22,347 bases of DNA from Sedimentisphaerales bacterium (GCA_016928975.1 JAFGJR010000178.1:1-22347), one strand, 5' to 3'; counted from the first letter of the stretch, positions 13,216-20,554 are shown. Program-made: numbers and translations. Notes: a model not told the origin generated them from the letters alone.

Positions 13216-14685
13216 TCACTTCGGTGAGCATTCGCCGATCTTGCAGGCCTTTTGGATCTGCTCGGGCGACAGCTTCATCTTGTCGGCCAGCGCCTGGCGG
13301 ATGCTGATGAGCCTGCCTGTCTCATAGGGGTTCTGTTCCACCCACTTCCTGAGGTTGTCGGCGCTGGTGAAGAAGCCCTGGTGGAAACAGCCGGCGGAGG
13401 CCCACGTGCCGTCGGGCTTCTGTCGCTGGCCGAACCATGCGACGGCGGCGGAAGGCTCCAGCGAAGCGACTTTCCCGTCGAGCGTCTTGACGACGATCGG
13501 CTGTCTCGTCAGACGGTCTTTCTCGCGTACCTCGATGTTCTTGTCGGTTCGAGCCGCCACACCCAGGGCGCAGTGGGAGCAGCAGCCCCAGGTATGCACG
13601 CCGCCCTCGACGATGACTTCGGCTGCATCTTGCGGATAGCACGCACGCTCACAGAATCCGCAGCGGTGGGACATCTCTTTCTGCTGCAGTGCGTCAAAGG
13701 CGAGCACACTGCCGCCGCTCGTGGCTCGTTCGCTGATTGCGGCCTCTCTGTCGCCAAAGGCCTTGATCCACGGCTTGCCGGTCACTTCGTCCTCGCCGCA
13801 GAGGAATACGGCCTCGGAGAGCGAGACGGATTTGCCCGTCGTCCAGTCCGTGACGGTGACCCTTTTCTCAAAACCGGTCTTGTCTTGTGTCAGGCAGGAG
13901 TACATGATGAAATAGCAGTGGGGGCTGCATAGCCGGACCGGTCCTTTGTCTGTCTGCACCGTTACCAGCGTCTTCGGGTTGATATCTCCGTCGCACATGT
14001 AGCAGATGCTGTCCCTAGGGCGGTCATCGGCTTTCGCGGGTTTGAGCCGCTCGAACGCCGGCGCCGGCGGGGTACCGCCCGAGAGATCGACGCCGAGCTC
14101 CTTCCACTTGGCCAGGATGTCGTCCTTGGCGAAGAACCCTTCGTGTCGGAACCGCTCGTTGCCGGCAGCGTCGTAGAAGACCTGCGTGGGAATCACAGTG
14201 ATCTTGTATCGCTCCACGGCGTTTGGGTCCTCGCGGATGTCGTAGAACTCGACGCTGAGCCGGCCTGCGTACTCTTTTCGCAGGTCGGCGAGCACGGGCA
14301 TCATCATCTTGCAGGGGATGCACGTCCCGGCCCCGACGTCCACCAGGCGAGGCAATGCCGCCTTCCCTTCGACGGTGACACTGTCCTGGCCTGCGCTGCT
14401 TGCGGCTGCGACCGTCGTCGGAATCGGCACGTCGCCGCCGATGCCTTCCTTACCGGCCTTGTCACGTTGCTTCAGTGCGAAGACGACGCCGACCGCACCG
14501 ATTAGCGCCACGATGACGATGGCTTTCCATGCAGCATTCATTGATGCACCGCCTTTCTTTGCCGAGCGTTTCGAGAACCAATGGACACCGATGGCGGCCG
14601 CGACGAGCATGCCGAGCAATAGCAGAGGCCTGCTCGTGCCGCCGGTGCAGGGACATTCATATAGTTGAAGGAGCACGATATTCAT
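13216..14685 (-). CDS. Membrane-anchored thioredoxin fused to Cys-rich TRASH/NosL-like metal-binding modules
   Basis: A 489-residue protein from ATG 14685 (GGAAG upstream). An alternative start at 14541 (MNAAWKAI) would drop the first membrane helix and 48 residues. Two hydrophobic segments (about 20-37 and 51-71) flank a positive loop, so the rest is likely outside the membrane. Residues about 95-200 are a thioredoxin domain with CIPC (Cys122, Cys125) and cis-proline in VIPT. Two Cys modules follow: CYMC...CSPHC (228, 231, 253, 257) and CGFCERAC...GCCSHC (342, 345, 349, 368, 369, 372), similar to TRASH/NosL-type soft-metal sites. The tail has CKIGEC (481, 486), giving 19 cysteines in all. 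It looks like a protein that binds a thiophilic metal or metalloid and carries its own reductant. Confidence 0.78.
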   Translation of the reverse strand: MNIVLLQLYECPCTGGTSRPLLLLGMLVAAAIGVHWFSKRSAKKGGASMNAAWKAIVIVALIGAVGVVFALKQRDKAGKEGIGGDVPIPTTVAAASSAGQDSVTVEGKAALPRLVDVGAGTCIPCKMMMPVLADLRKEYAGRLSVEFYDIREDPNAVERYKITVIPTQVFYDAAGNERFRHEGFFAKDDILAKWKELGVDLSGGTPPAPAFERLKPAKADDRPRDSICYMCDGDINPKTLVTVQTDKGPVRLCSPHCYFIMYSCLTQDKTGFEKRVTVTDWTTGKSVSLSEAVFLCGEDEVTGKPWIKAFGDREAAISERATSGGSVLAFDALQQKEMSHRCGFCERACYPQDAAEVIVEGGVHTWGCCSHCALGVAARTDKNIEVREKDRLTRQPIVVKTLDGKVASLEPSAAVAWFGQRQKPDGTWASAGCFHQGFFTSADNLRKWVEQNPYETGRLISIRQALADKMKLSPEQIQKACKIGECSPK

Positions 14686-14710
14686 AGTCTTCCACGAACC
14701 GGATCTTCGC

Positions 14711-15085
14711 TCAACTCAAGAGCCGGCCTGCCGCATTCGCTACGATTTCCGTGCTTTGATCCGTGACGGGCGCTTTGCCTTTTTCCATGCCCAGGTCCGT
14801 GACGCGCACGTGTGCGAACTCCGAGAACCCGGTCTGCTCCAGCGTCTTCTTCGCGCAGTCGAGCGAGCAGCCGTCAATGGCGACGATGTGCGCCGCTGCC
14901 GCGGTCTTGTCCAGGATGCCCTGCACCCGGCCGCCAATACCGGCCAGGCAGAACATCTTGCCCTTGCCGTCCCGGGTCAGTTGGCGCGCTGCCCTATCGC
15001 TGATCGCACCCACGTCGGCGGCTCCCGAGCACGCGAAGATCAGCGTGTCGCCGCCCACACATTCGTGTGGATTCGTACTACCCAT
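14711..15085 (-). CDS. DGC-domain putative zinc-binding protein
   Basis: A 124-residue cytosolic protein with a near-ideal ribosome site, GGGAGGT, 6 bases before the ATG. It contains the namesake motif in IVAIDGCSLDCAKKTLE (Asp71-Gly72-Cys73, Cys77) plus Cys9, Cys19 (FACSGAADVGAISD) and Cys46 (MFCLAGIGG), the cysteine set of the DGC family (PF08859). The family is small, often in operons with redox or metal genes, and its biochemical role is not established; bound zinc or another soft metal is presumed from the cysteines. It lies 12 bases after the mini-thioredoxin gene and 25 bases before the Cys-rich fusion, inside the second ars-type operon. Confidence 0.88.
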   Translation of the reverse strand: MGSTNPHECVGGDTLIFACSGAADVGAISDRAARQLTRDGKGKMFCLAGIGGRVQGILDKTAAAAHIVAIDGCSLDCAKKTLEQTGFSEFAHVRVTDLGMEKGKAPVTDQSTEIVANAAGRLLS

Positions 15086-15097
15086 TCGTTGACCTCC

Positions 15098-15331
15098 CTA
15101 TGTCAGCCATTTCTGGATTTCGTCCGGCGAGGGCACCTTGCCGACGACTTTCACCTGCCCGTCGATGGCCAGTGCCGGCGTCATCATCACGCCGAACTTC
15201 ATGATCTCGTTGATGTCAGTGACCTTTACAATTTCACACGGGACGCTCACATTCTTGACGGCGGCCTCGGCGTTCTCCGCCAGCTTCATGCACTTGGGGC
15301 AGCCCGTGCCCAGAATCTGAATCTTCGTCAT
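15098..15331 (-). CDS. Mini-thioredoxin (MTH895/TM0996 type)
   Basis: A 77-residue thioredoxin-fold protein beginning MTKIQILGTGCPKCMKL; the active site is CPKC (Cys11, Cys14), and the cis-proline lies in MMTPALAIDG. No signal peptide, so it works in the cytosol. AAGGAG sits 7 bases before the ATG. Proteins of this size and motif commonly accompany ArsP/DUF318 permeases in anaerobes and metal-resistant bacteria. It could reduce the permease's cysteines, deliver a thiol-bound substrate, or donate electrons to the CcdA-like protein encoded downstream. Confidence 0.92.
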   Translation of the reverse strand: MTKIQILGTGCPKCMKLAENAEAAVKNVSVPCEIVKVTDINEIMKFGVMMTPALAIDGQVKVVGKVPSPDEIQKWLT

Positions 15332-15345
15332 GTGAGTCTCCTTGG

Positions 15346-16683
15346 TTAGGCCAACGCGCCGAAAACCATGCCGGTGATTGTCGCCATCACGACGACGAGC
15401 GAGATGAAGACGAGGGTCTTACGCGTACCCATCACGGAGCGGATCACGAGCATGCTCGGCAGCGAGAGGGCGGGACCGGCCAGCAGCAGCGCCAGGGCCG
15501 GGCCTTTGCCCATGCCGGCGCCCATCAGCCCCTGCACGATCGGCACTTCGGTCAGCGTGGCGAAGTACATGAACGCGCCGGCCACCGAGGCGACGAGATT
15601 CGCCCGCAGGGAATTGCCGCCCACGGCCGCGTTGACCCAGCTCGCCGGGATGATCCCCTCGTGCTCCGGTCCCGGACGGCCGAGCAGGAAACCCGACAGC
15701 AGCACGCCGATCAACAGGAGGGGGAGAATCTGCTTGGCAAAACCCCACGTGGCCTCCAGCCACTCTCGCAGCTCGCCCCGGCTGAACCACGCGCCGGCCA
15801 TGAAGGCGAAGGCCGCCAGCAGAGCGGCGACGAGGGCCCAGCGGAGCCGGTAGATCCATTCGTAGAGTGTGCTCTTGCGGACCTCCTCCGTGCCCAACAG
15901 CAGCTCGGTGGGAACGTTTCGGGTCGCACCGCTGGTGTCGAGGATTGTGACGGTCTCTGGGGTTCTGTTGACGAGCGTTCCTTCGACCTTGTACGCGCTG
16001 AGCCCGCCGGGGCAGCAGAGGAAGACAGCTCGCACATCACCACTGCGGGCCCAGTTGGCGAAGACGAGAATGCCGATCATCGATGCGAAGTACGCGGCGT
16101 TCTGCCACAGCGGCCTGGTGACCTGCGGCTCGGGCACGCCCGCTTGGCTGATGGCCTTGGCGGATTCCTCGCGCCGGTAGATCAGGTGCATCAGCAAGCC
16201 AATGACGACACCGAAAACCACGGCTCCTACGGCCCGCGCGACGCCGATCTCCGCGCCGAGAATCCGCGCCGTCAGGATGATGGCCAGGACGTTGACCGCC
16301 GGGCCGGAGTAAAGGAACGCCGTAGCCGGACCCAGCCCCGCGCCCATCCCGTAGATTCCCGCAAACAGCGGCAGCACTGTGCACGAGCACACGGCCAGCA
16401 CGGAGCCGGAAACCGACGCCACGCCGTAGGCGAGGACCTTGTTGGCTCGAGCGCCGAGGTACTTCATCACCGACGCCTGGCTGACGAAAACAGAAATCCC
16501 GCCGGCAATGAAGAACGCCGGGACGAGGCATAGCAACACGTGCTCGCGGGCGTACCACTTGGCCAGTTCGAGCGACTCCGTGACGGCCCCGTCGAAGCGA
16601 GGGACCCTGACCGGCAGAAAAAAGAACCCGAGGAAGATCGCGGCGATCCAGACCAGCTTTTTGAACTCGCTCTTCCAGTCCAT
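15346..16683 (-). CDS. ArsP/SO_0444-type permease (DUF318)
   Basis: A 445-residue inner-membrane protein with about 9-10 hydrophobic segments in two halves. Family features are the cysteine pair in VCSCTVLPLFAGIYGMGAG (Cys99, Cys101) and the second-half repeat LAGPALSLPSMLVIRSVMG. Between the halves, residues about 215-278 form a soluble insert that starts with a vicinal pair LCCPGG (Cys223, Cys224) and continues as beta-rich sequence (YKVEGTLVNRTPETVTILD). Related proteins export trivalent organoarsenicals (ArsP) or are annotated as Cu/Zn efflux transporters (SO_0444), so the substrate is not certain. GGGAG lies 8 bases before the ATG, 12 bases after arsR. Confidence 0.88.
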   Translation of the reverse strand: MDWKSEFKKLVWIAAIFLGFFFLPVRVPRFDGAVTESLELAKWYAREHVLLCLVPAFFIAGGISVFVSQASVMKYLGARANKVLAYGVASVSGSVLAVCSCTVLPLFAGIYGMGAGLGPATAFLYSGPAVNVLAIILTARILGAEIGVARAVGAVVFGVVIGLLMHLIYRREESAKAISQAGVPEPQVTRPLWQNAAYFASMIGILVFANWARSGDVRAVFLCCPGGLSAYKVEGTLVNRTPETVTILDTSGATRNVPTELLLGTEEVRKSTLYEWIYRLRWALVAALLAAFAFMAGAWFSRGELREWLEATWGFAKQILPLLLIGVLLSGFLLGRPGPEHEGIIPASWVNAAVGGNSLRANLVASVAGAFMYFATLTEVPIVQGLMGAGMGKGPALALLLAGPALSLPSMLVIRSVMGTRKTLVFISLVVVMATITGMVFGALA

Positions 16684-16695
16684 TCAGCATCTCCC

Positions 16696-17025
16696 TCAAA
16701 GTGCCGCCAGCAGTTTCTCGTTGTCTTTAGCCTGCTGCTTGACGACTCGGGTGATGCACGACAGGCACTGGGCAATGCAGGGCGTCTTGAGAGTATAGAA
16801 AACCTTCAGTCCCTCCTTTCGGCAGGTGAGCACGCCCGCATGGACCATGACGGCCAGATGCCGCGAGATGTTCGACCGCTCGGAGCCCACGTGCTCGGCG
16901 ATATCGCACACGCACCGCTCGCCGTCCTTGAGGAAGTCGATCACCGCAGTCCGCAGCGGGTGCGCCACCGCCTTGGCAATCCCCGCCTGCCGCTCAAACA
17001 ATAGACTCATCTTCTCGTTTATCAT
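16696..17025 (-). CDS. arsR: ArsR-family metalloregulator (operon 2)
   Basis: A 109-residue winged-helix repressor; the ATG at 17025 follows GGAG by 7 bases. The sensing site is ERCVCDI (Cys38, Cys40) and the recognition helix is SERSNISRHLAVMVHAGVL. The C-terminus carries CIAQCLSC (Cys83, Cys87, Cys90), extra thiols placed to bind a further metal or to give a three-coordinate site with a dimer partner. It differs strongly from the operon 1 regulator, and its operator is also different, so the two operons probably respond to different ligands or concentrations. First gene of an eight-gene operon. Confidence 0.93.
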   Translation of the reverse strand: MINEKMSLLFERQAGIAKAVAHPLRTAVIDFLKDGERCVCDIAEHVGSERSNISRHLAVMVHAGVLTCRKEGLKVFYTLKTPCIAQCLSCITRVVKQQAKDNEKLLAAL

Positions 17026-17111
17026 GCTTCGACTCCAACCACGTTCCCCTTGCGTCCAGCCGCAACCCAGACTGAGCCATCGCACTCCGGTGGGGCGCCC
17101 CACATAACTAC

Positions 17112-17127
17112 GTGAGCATATACTCAC
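17112..17127. promoter_or_regulatory. Predicted ArsR operator of operon 2
   Basis: GTGAGCATATACTCAC, inverted repeat with seven of eight pairs matching, ending one base from the -10 hexamer and covering the likely transcription start near 17121. Its half-site (GTGAG) is unlike that of operon 1 (TTCG). Confidence 0.7.
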
Positions 17128-17156
17128 ATAGTAACAAAGTGTTCATCCACAGTCAA
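17128..17156 (-). promoter_or_regulatory. Promoter of operon 2
   Basis: Reverse strand: -35 TTGACT (17156-17151), 17-base spacer, -10 TACTAT (17133-17128). Nine of twelve consensus bases match with ideal spacing. Confidence 0.72.
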
Positions 17157-17179
17157 GAAGTTTTTGTCAAGAAGTTCTT
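17152..17179. repeat. Tandem 14-bp direct repeat at the -35 of operon 2
   Basis: GTCAAGAAGTTTTT (17152-17165) and GTCAAGAAGTTCTT (17166-17179), followed by a third GTC. On the reverse strand this places two TTGAC boxes 14 bases apart, one of which is the -35. It may be an activator site or a slipped duplication. Confidence 0.55.
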
Positions 17180-17203
17180 GTCGGTGGGGTGAGGTGACCG
17201 GTC

Positions 17204-17410
17204 CTACAGTTCTTCCTCTCCGATTCCCGCCAGGCCCACAATGGCCTTCTGCAGACCGATCTTGGGGTCTTGATTCCCATGGACCGGCACTGAGATGCGA
17301 ATGTTCCGTCCGGAGATCACGAAGATGTGATGACTCCCCGTGACGCGGGCGAGCCTCCATCCCTTCGTTTCCAGGAGCTTGCACATCCGTTTGCCGCTGA
17401 TTGCCTTCAT
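17204..17410 (-). CDS. hicA: HicA-type mRNA interferase toxin
   Basis: A 68-residue double-stranded-RNA-binding-like toxin. The sequence ISGKRMCKLLETKGWRLARVTGSHHIFVISGRNIRISVPVHGNQDPKIGLQKAIVGLAGIG has the family pattern: G-W, then GSHHIF with the catalytic histidine, then P-VHG and a final helix. It appears intact. The ATG at 17410 lies one base after the hicB stop codon (TGACATG); a TTG four codons earlier is the alternative start. The order here is antitoxin before toxin, as in many hicBA variants. Confidence 0.9.
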   Translation of the reverse strand: MKAISGKRMCKLLETKGWRLARVTGSHHIFVISGRNIRISVPVHGNQDPKIGLQKAIVGLAGIGEEEL

Positions 17411-17411
17411 G

Positions 17412-17615
17412 TCAGAAAGCAAGCTCCATGGTCTTGTCGTTCTGCTGGAGCTGGATGTTATTCATATCGATGCTTAGGCATCCTTGCACGGCATCATACA
17501 GGTTCTCAATCAGCTCCTGCAGGGTTTGCCCCTGGGTCATGCAACCGGGTATGGCCGGCACTTCGGCCCAATAGCCGCCTTCCTCTGCCTCGTGGATGAC
17601 AACTTTCAACTTCAT
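17412..17615 (-). CDS. hicB: HicB-type antitoxin (short form)
   Basis: A 67-residue protein, MKLKVVIHEAEEGGYWAEVPAIPGCMTQGQTLQELIENLYDAVQGCL, the partial RNase H-like fold of HicB antitoxins (GGYWAEVPAIPGC...G-T--E). No C-terminal DNA-binding domain is present, so autoregulation through HTH or RHH is not expected from this protein. GGAG lies 9 bases before the ATG at 17615. A longer frame to 17675 adds unrelated residues. Confidence 0.9.
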   Translation of the reverse strand: MKLKVVIHEAEEGGYWAEVPAIPGCMTQGQTLQELIENLYDAVQGCLSIDMNNIQLQQNDKTMELAF

Positions 17616-17891
17616 ACTACAAGTCTCCATGCGATACGCTGACGCGCATTTCACGGAACGAGCATGGGCCGCCAAGGCTCCAAGACCCTATCCCATTGTT
17701 CCACATCCAATGTATCAAAGGGATCGCGCACGGTCAATCGGCATGCGTGATGAGGAAGGGGTCGTGTCTTCTCCAGCAGGGTTCGATCCGGGGATGAACC
17801 GATCCGTGCCTCGAACGCCGCGTGCATCGGCGGAGCCTTCGCGGCATCAACATACTCTGTCAACACGCGGGAGTTTCCTCGCTGCCTGGAG

Positions 17892-18260
17892 TCATGCGGC
17901 GGGCAGGGGGCCGGCGGCGACGAGCCGTTTACGGACGGAGTCCACCGTGAGGTTCAGGCCTTCGAGCGTCCGGGCTCCCAGCAGCGCGAGGTCCCCCGGC
18001 TCGGCGAAGACGACTTCATCGATGGTGAAGTTATTGCCGACCCGCAGAATGGCGAAGCCGACGCTGCGCGTGACGATCTCGCCGTTGGCCATGATGAACT
18101 GCAGGTCCTTCTTCTCCCTTGTGATCCCGATTCTCTCCAACAGCGCAGTCGGAACCCATGTGTACTCGCTCCCTGTATCGACAAGGAGTTTCGAGATGCG
18201 TGCCGCCTTGTTCCGATTCCTATGATTCTCGATCCTGCAGCTTGTGTTGAACGTTCCCAT
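17892..18260 (-). CDS. Retropepsin-like (clan AA) aspartic protease
   Basis: A 122-residue protein with the active-site motif LLVDTGSEYTWVP (Asp at about residue 28 in D-T-G-S) and the second family hallmark ALLGARTLEGLNLTVD near the end, where the fold closes. Single-domain bacterial proteins of this type (GTF--...DTGA-YTW-P...LLGA-TLEGFGL) are dimeric like retroviral protease and are common in planctomycetes and cyanobacteria; substrates are unknown. No signal peptide. No clear ribosome site precedes the ATG at 18260. It is divergent from lpxB. Confidence 0.88.
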   Translation of the reverse strand: MGTFNTSCRIENHRNRNKAARISKLLVDTGSEYTWVPTALLERIGITREKKDLQFIMANGEIVTRSVGFAILRVGNNFTIDEVVFAEPGDLALLGARTLEGLNLTVDSVRKRLVAAGPLPAA

Positions 18261-18337
18261 AGCATCATGTTACCACCCCATGAAGAGGGAATCAAGCCCG
18301 CTTGTGCCTACAGATGATGATCGCACCATCTTGGCGG

Positions 18338-18366
18338 TTGATGTTTCGGCACGGGCATGGTATGAC
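18338..18366 (+). promoter_or_regulatory. Possible lpxB promoter
   Basis: TTGATG, 17-base spacer, TATGAC. Eight of twelve consensus bases match. Transcription would begin about 10 bases before the lpxB ATG, giving an almost leaderless mRNA, consistent with the lack of a ribosome site there. Confidence 0.3.
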
Positions 18367-18382
18367 GTAGCAATTCCTTGCT

Positions 18383-19522
18383 ATGGCTGCCGTGAAGAAC
18401 AAACGCGTTTTCATCAGTGTGAACGATCCCAGTGCGGATGCGCACTGTGCCGGGTTGATCACGGCGCTGGAGCGGGCTGGGGCGTCGATCGACTTCGTGG
18501 GGATTGGCGGGCCCAAGATGGCGTCGGCCGGGTGCGAGCTGCTCGACAGCACGGTCGGCCGGTCCGTGGTCGGCTACCATGTCCTTGGTCATATCGGGCA
18601 CTACTACCGGCTGGTGGGACGGATTCGCGACTATCTGCGGGACCGTCCCGTCGATCTGATGATTGTATGCGACTCACCCTCGTTCAATTGGCACGTAGCC
18701 CGCGCGGCCAAGCGAGCCGGCGTCAAGACTCTGTTCTACGTGGCGCCGCAACTGTGGGCCTGGGGCGGGTGGCGCATCCACAAGCTTCGCCGGCTCTGTG
18801 ACAAGCTGTGCTGCATTCTGCCTTTTGAGGAGGAGTGGTTCCGCCGCAGGGGCGTAGACACGGTTTTCGTCGGCAACCCGCTACTGGATAGGCTGCCCGG
18901 CGACTTGTCCGGCCTTCGCAAGGACTACTCTCGTTTCGAGCCAAAGGACGCTCGCGTCGCGCTGATGCCGGGCTCGCGTTCGGCGGAGATCGGGACACTG
19001 TGGCGGCCGATGCAGGAGATCGCCGCACGTCTGAAGCGCAAGTATCCGGGCATGACCTTCGTGGCGGTGGCCGCCGGCGACGAACGGCGGCGCCTGCTGG
19101 AGCAGACCCAGATTCCCGGCTTCGTCTGCGAGTACTCCGTGGACACGGTTCGCGCCACCGCGGCCGACGTGGATTTCTCGATCGTCGCCAGCGGCAGCGC
19201 GACCCTGGAAGTGGCCTCCTCCGGCTGTCCAATGGTGGTCATGTACCAGACGAACCGGGTGCTCTGGAGCCTGATCGGCCGGTGGCTGATCCGGCCGAAG
19301 TTCTTCACGCTGGTCAATCTCCTCGCGGACCGCCGACTGGTGCCGGAGTTCATGCCGTACTTCACGTCCATCGAGCCGATCCTCTCGACGATTGATAGCT
19401 ACTTGCAGGACAGGACCCTTCTGATGCGAACGAGCAACGAGTTGATCGACATGGTGGAGCCGCTGACGCACAGGAAAGCCAGTGAAGCGGTGGCGGCCAT
19501 TGTCACGGAGATGTTGCGATGA
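18383..19522 (+). CDS. lpxB: Lipid-A-disaccharide synthase
   Basis: A 379-residue glycosyltransferase (GT-B fold, family GT19) that joins UDP-diacylglucosamine and lipid X to form the lipid A disaccharide at the inner membrane. Residues reported as essential in the family are placed as expected: Asp97 in VCDSPSFN and Arg199 in LMPGSRSAEI. VAPQLWAWGGWRIHKLRR and ASGSATLEVASSGCPMVVMYQTN are further family blocks, and NLLADRRLVPEFM near the end matches the usual NL--GR-LVPE. One deviation is that the N-terminal GEPSGD motif is NDPSAD here (residues 14-19). No ribosome site is visible. It indicates an outer membrane with lipid A. The EamA gene follows 33 bases later. Confidence 0.92.
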   Translation: MAAVKNKRVFISVNDPSADAHCAGLITALERAGASIDFVGIGGPKMASAGCELLDSTVGRSVVGYHVLGHIGHYYRLVGRIRDYLRDRPVDLMIVCDSPSFNWHVARAAKRAGVKTLFYVAPQLWAWGGWRIHKLRRLCDKLCCILPFEEEWFRRRGVDTVFVGNPLLDRLPGDLSGLRKDYSRFEPKDARVALMPGSRSAEIGTLWRPMQEIAARLKRKYPGMTFVAVAAGDERRRLLEQTQIPGFVCEYSVDTVRATAADVDFSIVASGSATLEVASSGCPMVVMYQTNRVLWSLIGRWLIRPKFFTLVNLLADRRLVPEFMPYFTSIEPILSTIDSYLQDRTLLMRTSNELIDMVEPLTHRKASEAVAAIVTEMLR

Positions 19523-19555
19523 TCGAGGCTGCCGACGTCGTTGCCCACAGGCGTG

Positions 19556-20554
19556 ATGTCCATGAGTAGCTCGACGAAGACGGGCCGGATTGACGTGGTC
19601 GCCACCGGGGCGTGCCTCAGCGCCGTGGGGCTCTGGTCCACCGGGCCCATCCTCATCAAGTACCTGACCGGACCCATCGATTCGTGGTCCCAGAATGCGC
19701 TGCGTTACTCCGTCGCGTGTCTTTTCTGGTTGCCTTTCCTGCTCTATGTCGTCCATAGGGGAGCGCTGGATCCGCGGACCTGGCGTCGGGCCGTGCCGCC
19801 GTCCGTGGCCAACATAGTGATGCAGAGCCTGTATGCCGCCGCCTTCTACCATATCGACCCGGGCTTCCTGACCCTGCTGTCCAACACGTCCGCGCTCTGG
19901 GTCGCGGGCTTCTCGCTCGTGCTGTTTCGTGAAGAGAGGCTGCTGATTGCCAGCCCTCGCTTCTGGGGTGGCCTGCTGCTCTCTCTGGGCGGGCTGTTCG
20001 GGATCCTGTACTTCAAGGAGGGTTTCGCCGAGAGACGTACCCAGCTCGGCATCCTCCTCGCGCTGTCACAGGCGTTCATGTGGGGGGTGTACACGGTCTC
20101 TGTGAAGACGGCGCTGCGGGACATCGACTCGCGGGCGGGGTTCTCCGTGATCAGCATCTACACGGTCGTGGGACTATGGATATGCACGTTGATATGGGGC
20201 GATCCCGGGGCGGCTCTGCGAATGGGCGTGGGACCGTGGGCGGCCGTCGTGTTCTCGGGGATCACCGCCATCGCGCTGGCTCACGTGTTCTACTACACGG
20301 CCATCCGGCGCATCGGGGCAACCATTCCGATGCTCGTGGTCCTCGCGCAACCCTTGCTTGTCTTCGGCCTGTCCCGCGTGATCTTCCACGAACGTCTCAA
20401 TGGCCTCCAATTGCTCTGCGGCATCGTGTTGCTGATGGGTTCCGGCCTGTCCATCTGGGCCCAGCAGCATCTGCGACTCAGACACGTGGGGCCCGCTTCC
20501 GAGCTCTCCCGCACGAAAGAACGAAATTCGCTTGACCCCGCTCACGATGGGTGA
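19556..20554 (+). CDS. EamA/DMT-family transporter
   Basis: A 332-residue inner-membrane protein with ten hydrophobic segments in two EamA repeats (about residues 10-150 and 165-305). Typical blocks are ALRYSVACLFWLPFLL, LLSNTSALWVAGFSLVLFREE, AHVFYYTAIRRIGATIPMLVVLAQPLLVF and IFHERLNGLQLLCGIVLLMGSGL. The substrate cannot be read from the sequence; relatives move amino acids, nucleotide sugars or other metabolites. The ATG at 19556 is used; another ATG two codons on is equally possible, and neither has a strong ribosome site. It is 33 bases after lpxB and probably cotranscribed. Confidence 0.88.
   Translation: MSMSSSTKTGRIDVVATGACLSAVGLWSTGPILIKYLTGPIDSWSQNALRYSVACLFWLPFLLYVVHRGALDPRTWRRAVPPSVANIVMQSLYAAAFYHIDPGFLTLLSNTSALWVAGFSLVLFREERLLIASPRFWGGLLLSLGGLFGILYFKEGFAERRTQLGILLALSQAFMWGVYTVSVKTALRDIDSRAGFSVISIYTVVGLWICTLIWGDPGAALRMGVGPWAAVVFSGITAIALAHVFYYTAIRRIGATIPMLVVLAQPLLVFGLSRVIFHERLNGLQLLCGIVLLMGSGLSIWAQQHLRLRHVGPASELSRTKERNSLDPAHDG

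Noticed and set aside
12233..13327. Long plus-strand frame (364 codons) opposite the thioredoxin fusion
   Set aside because: It is antisense to a well-supported gene with signal and CRPC site, lacks a ribosome site, and has no domain pattern.
17651..17866. 71-codon reverse frame between hicB and the retropepsin
   Set aside because: The codon use is plausible, but there is no ribosome site or recognisable pattern; it may be a remnant, but this cannot be supported.
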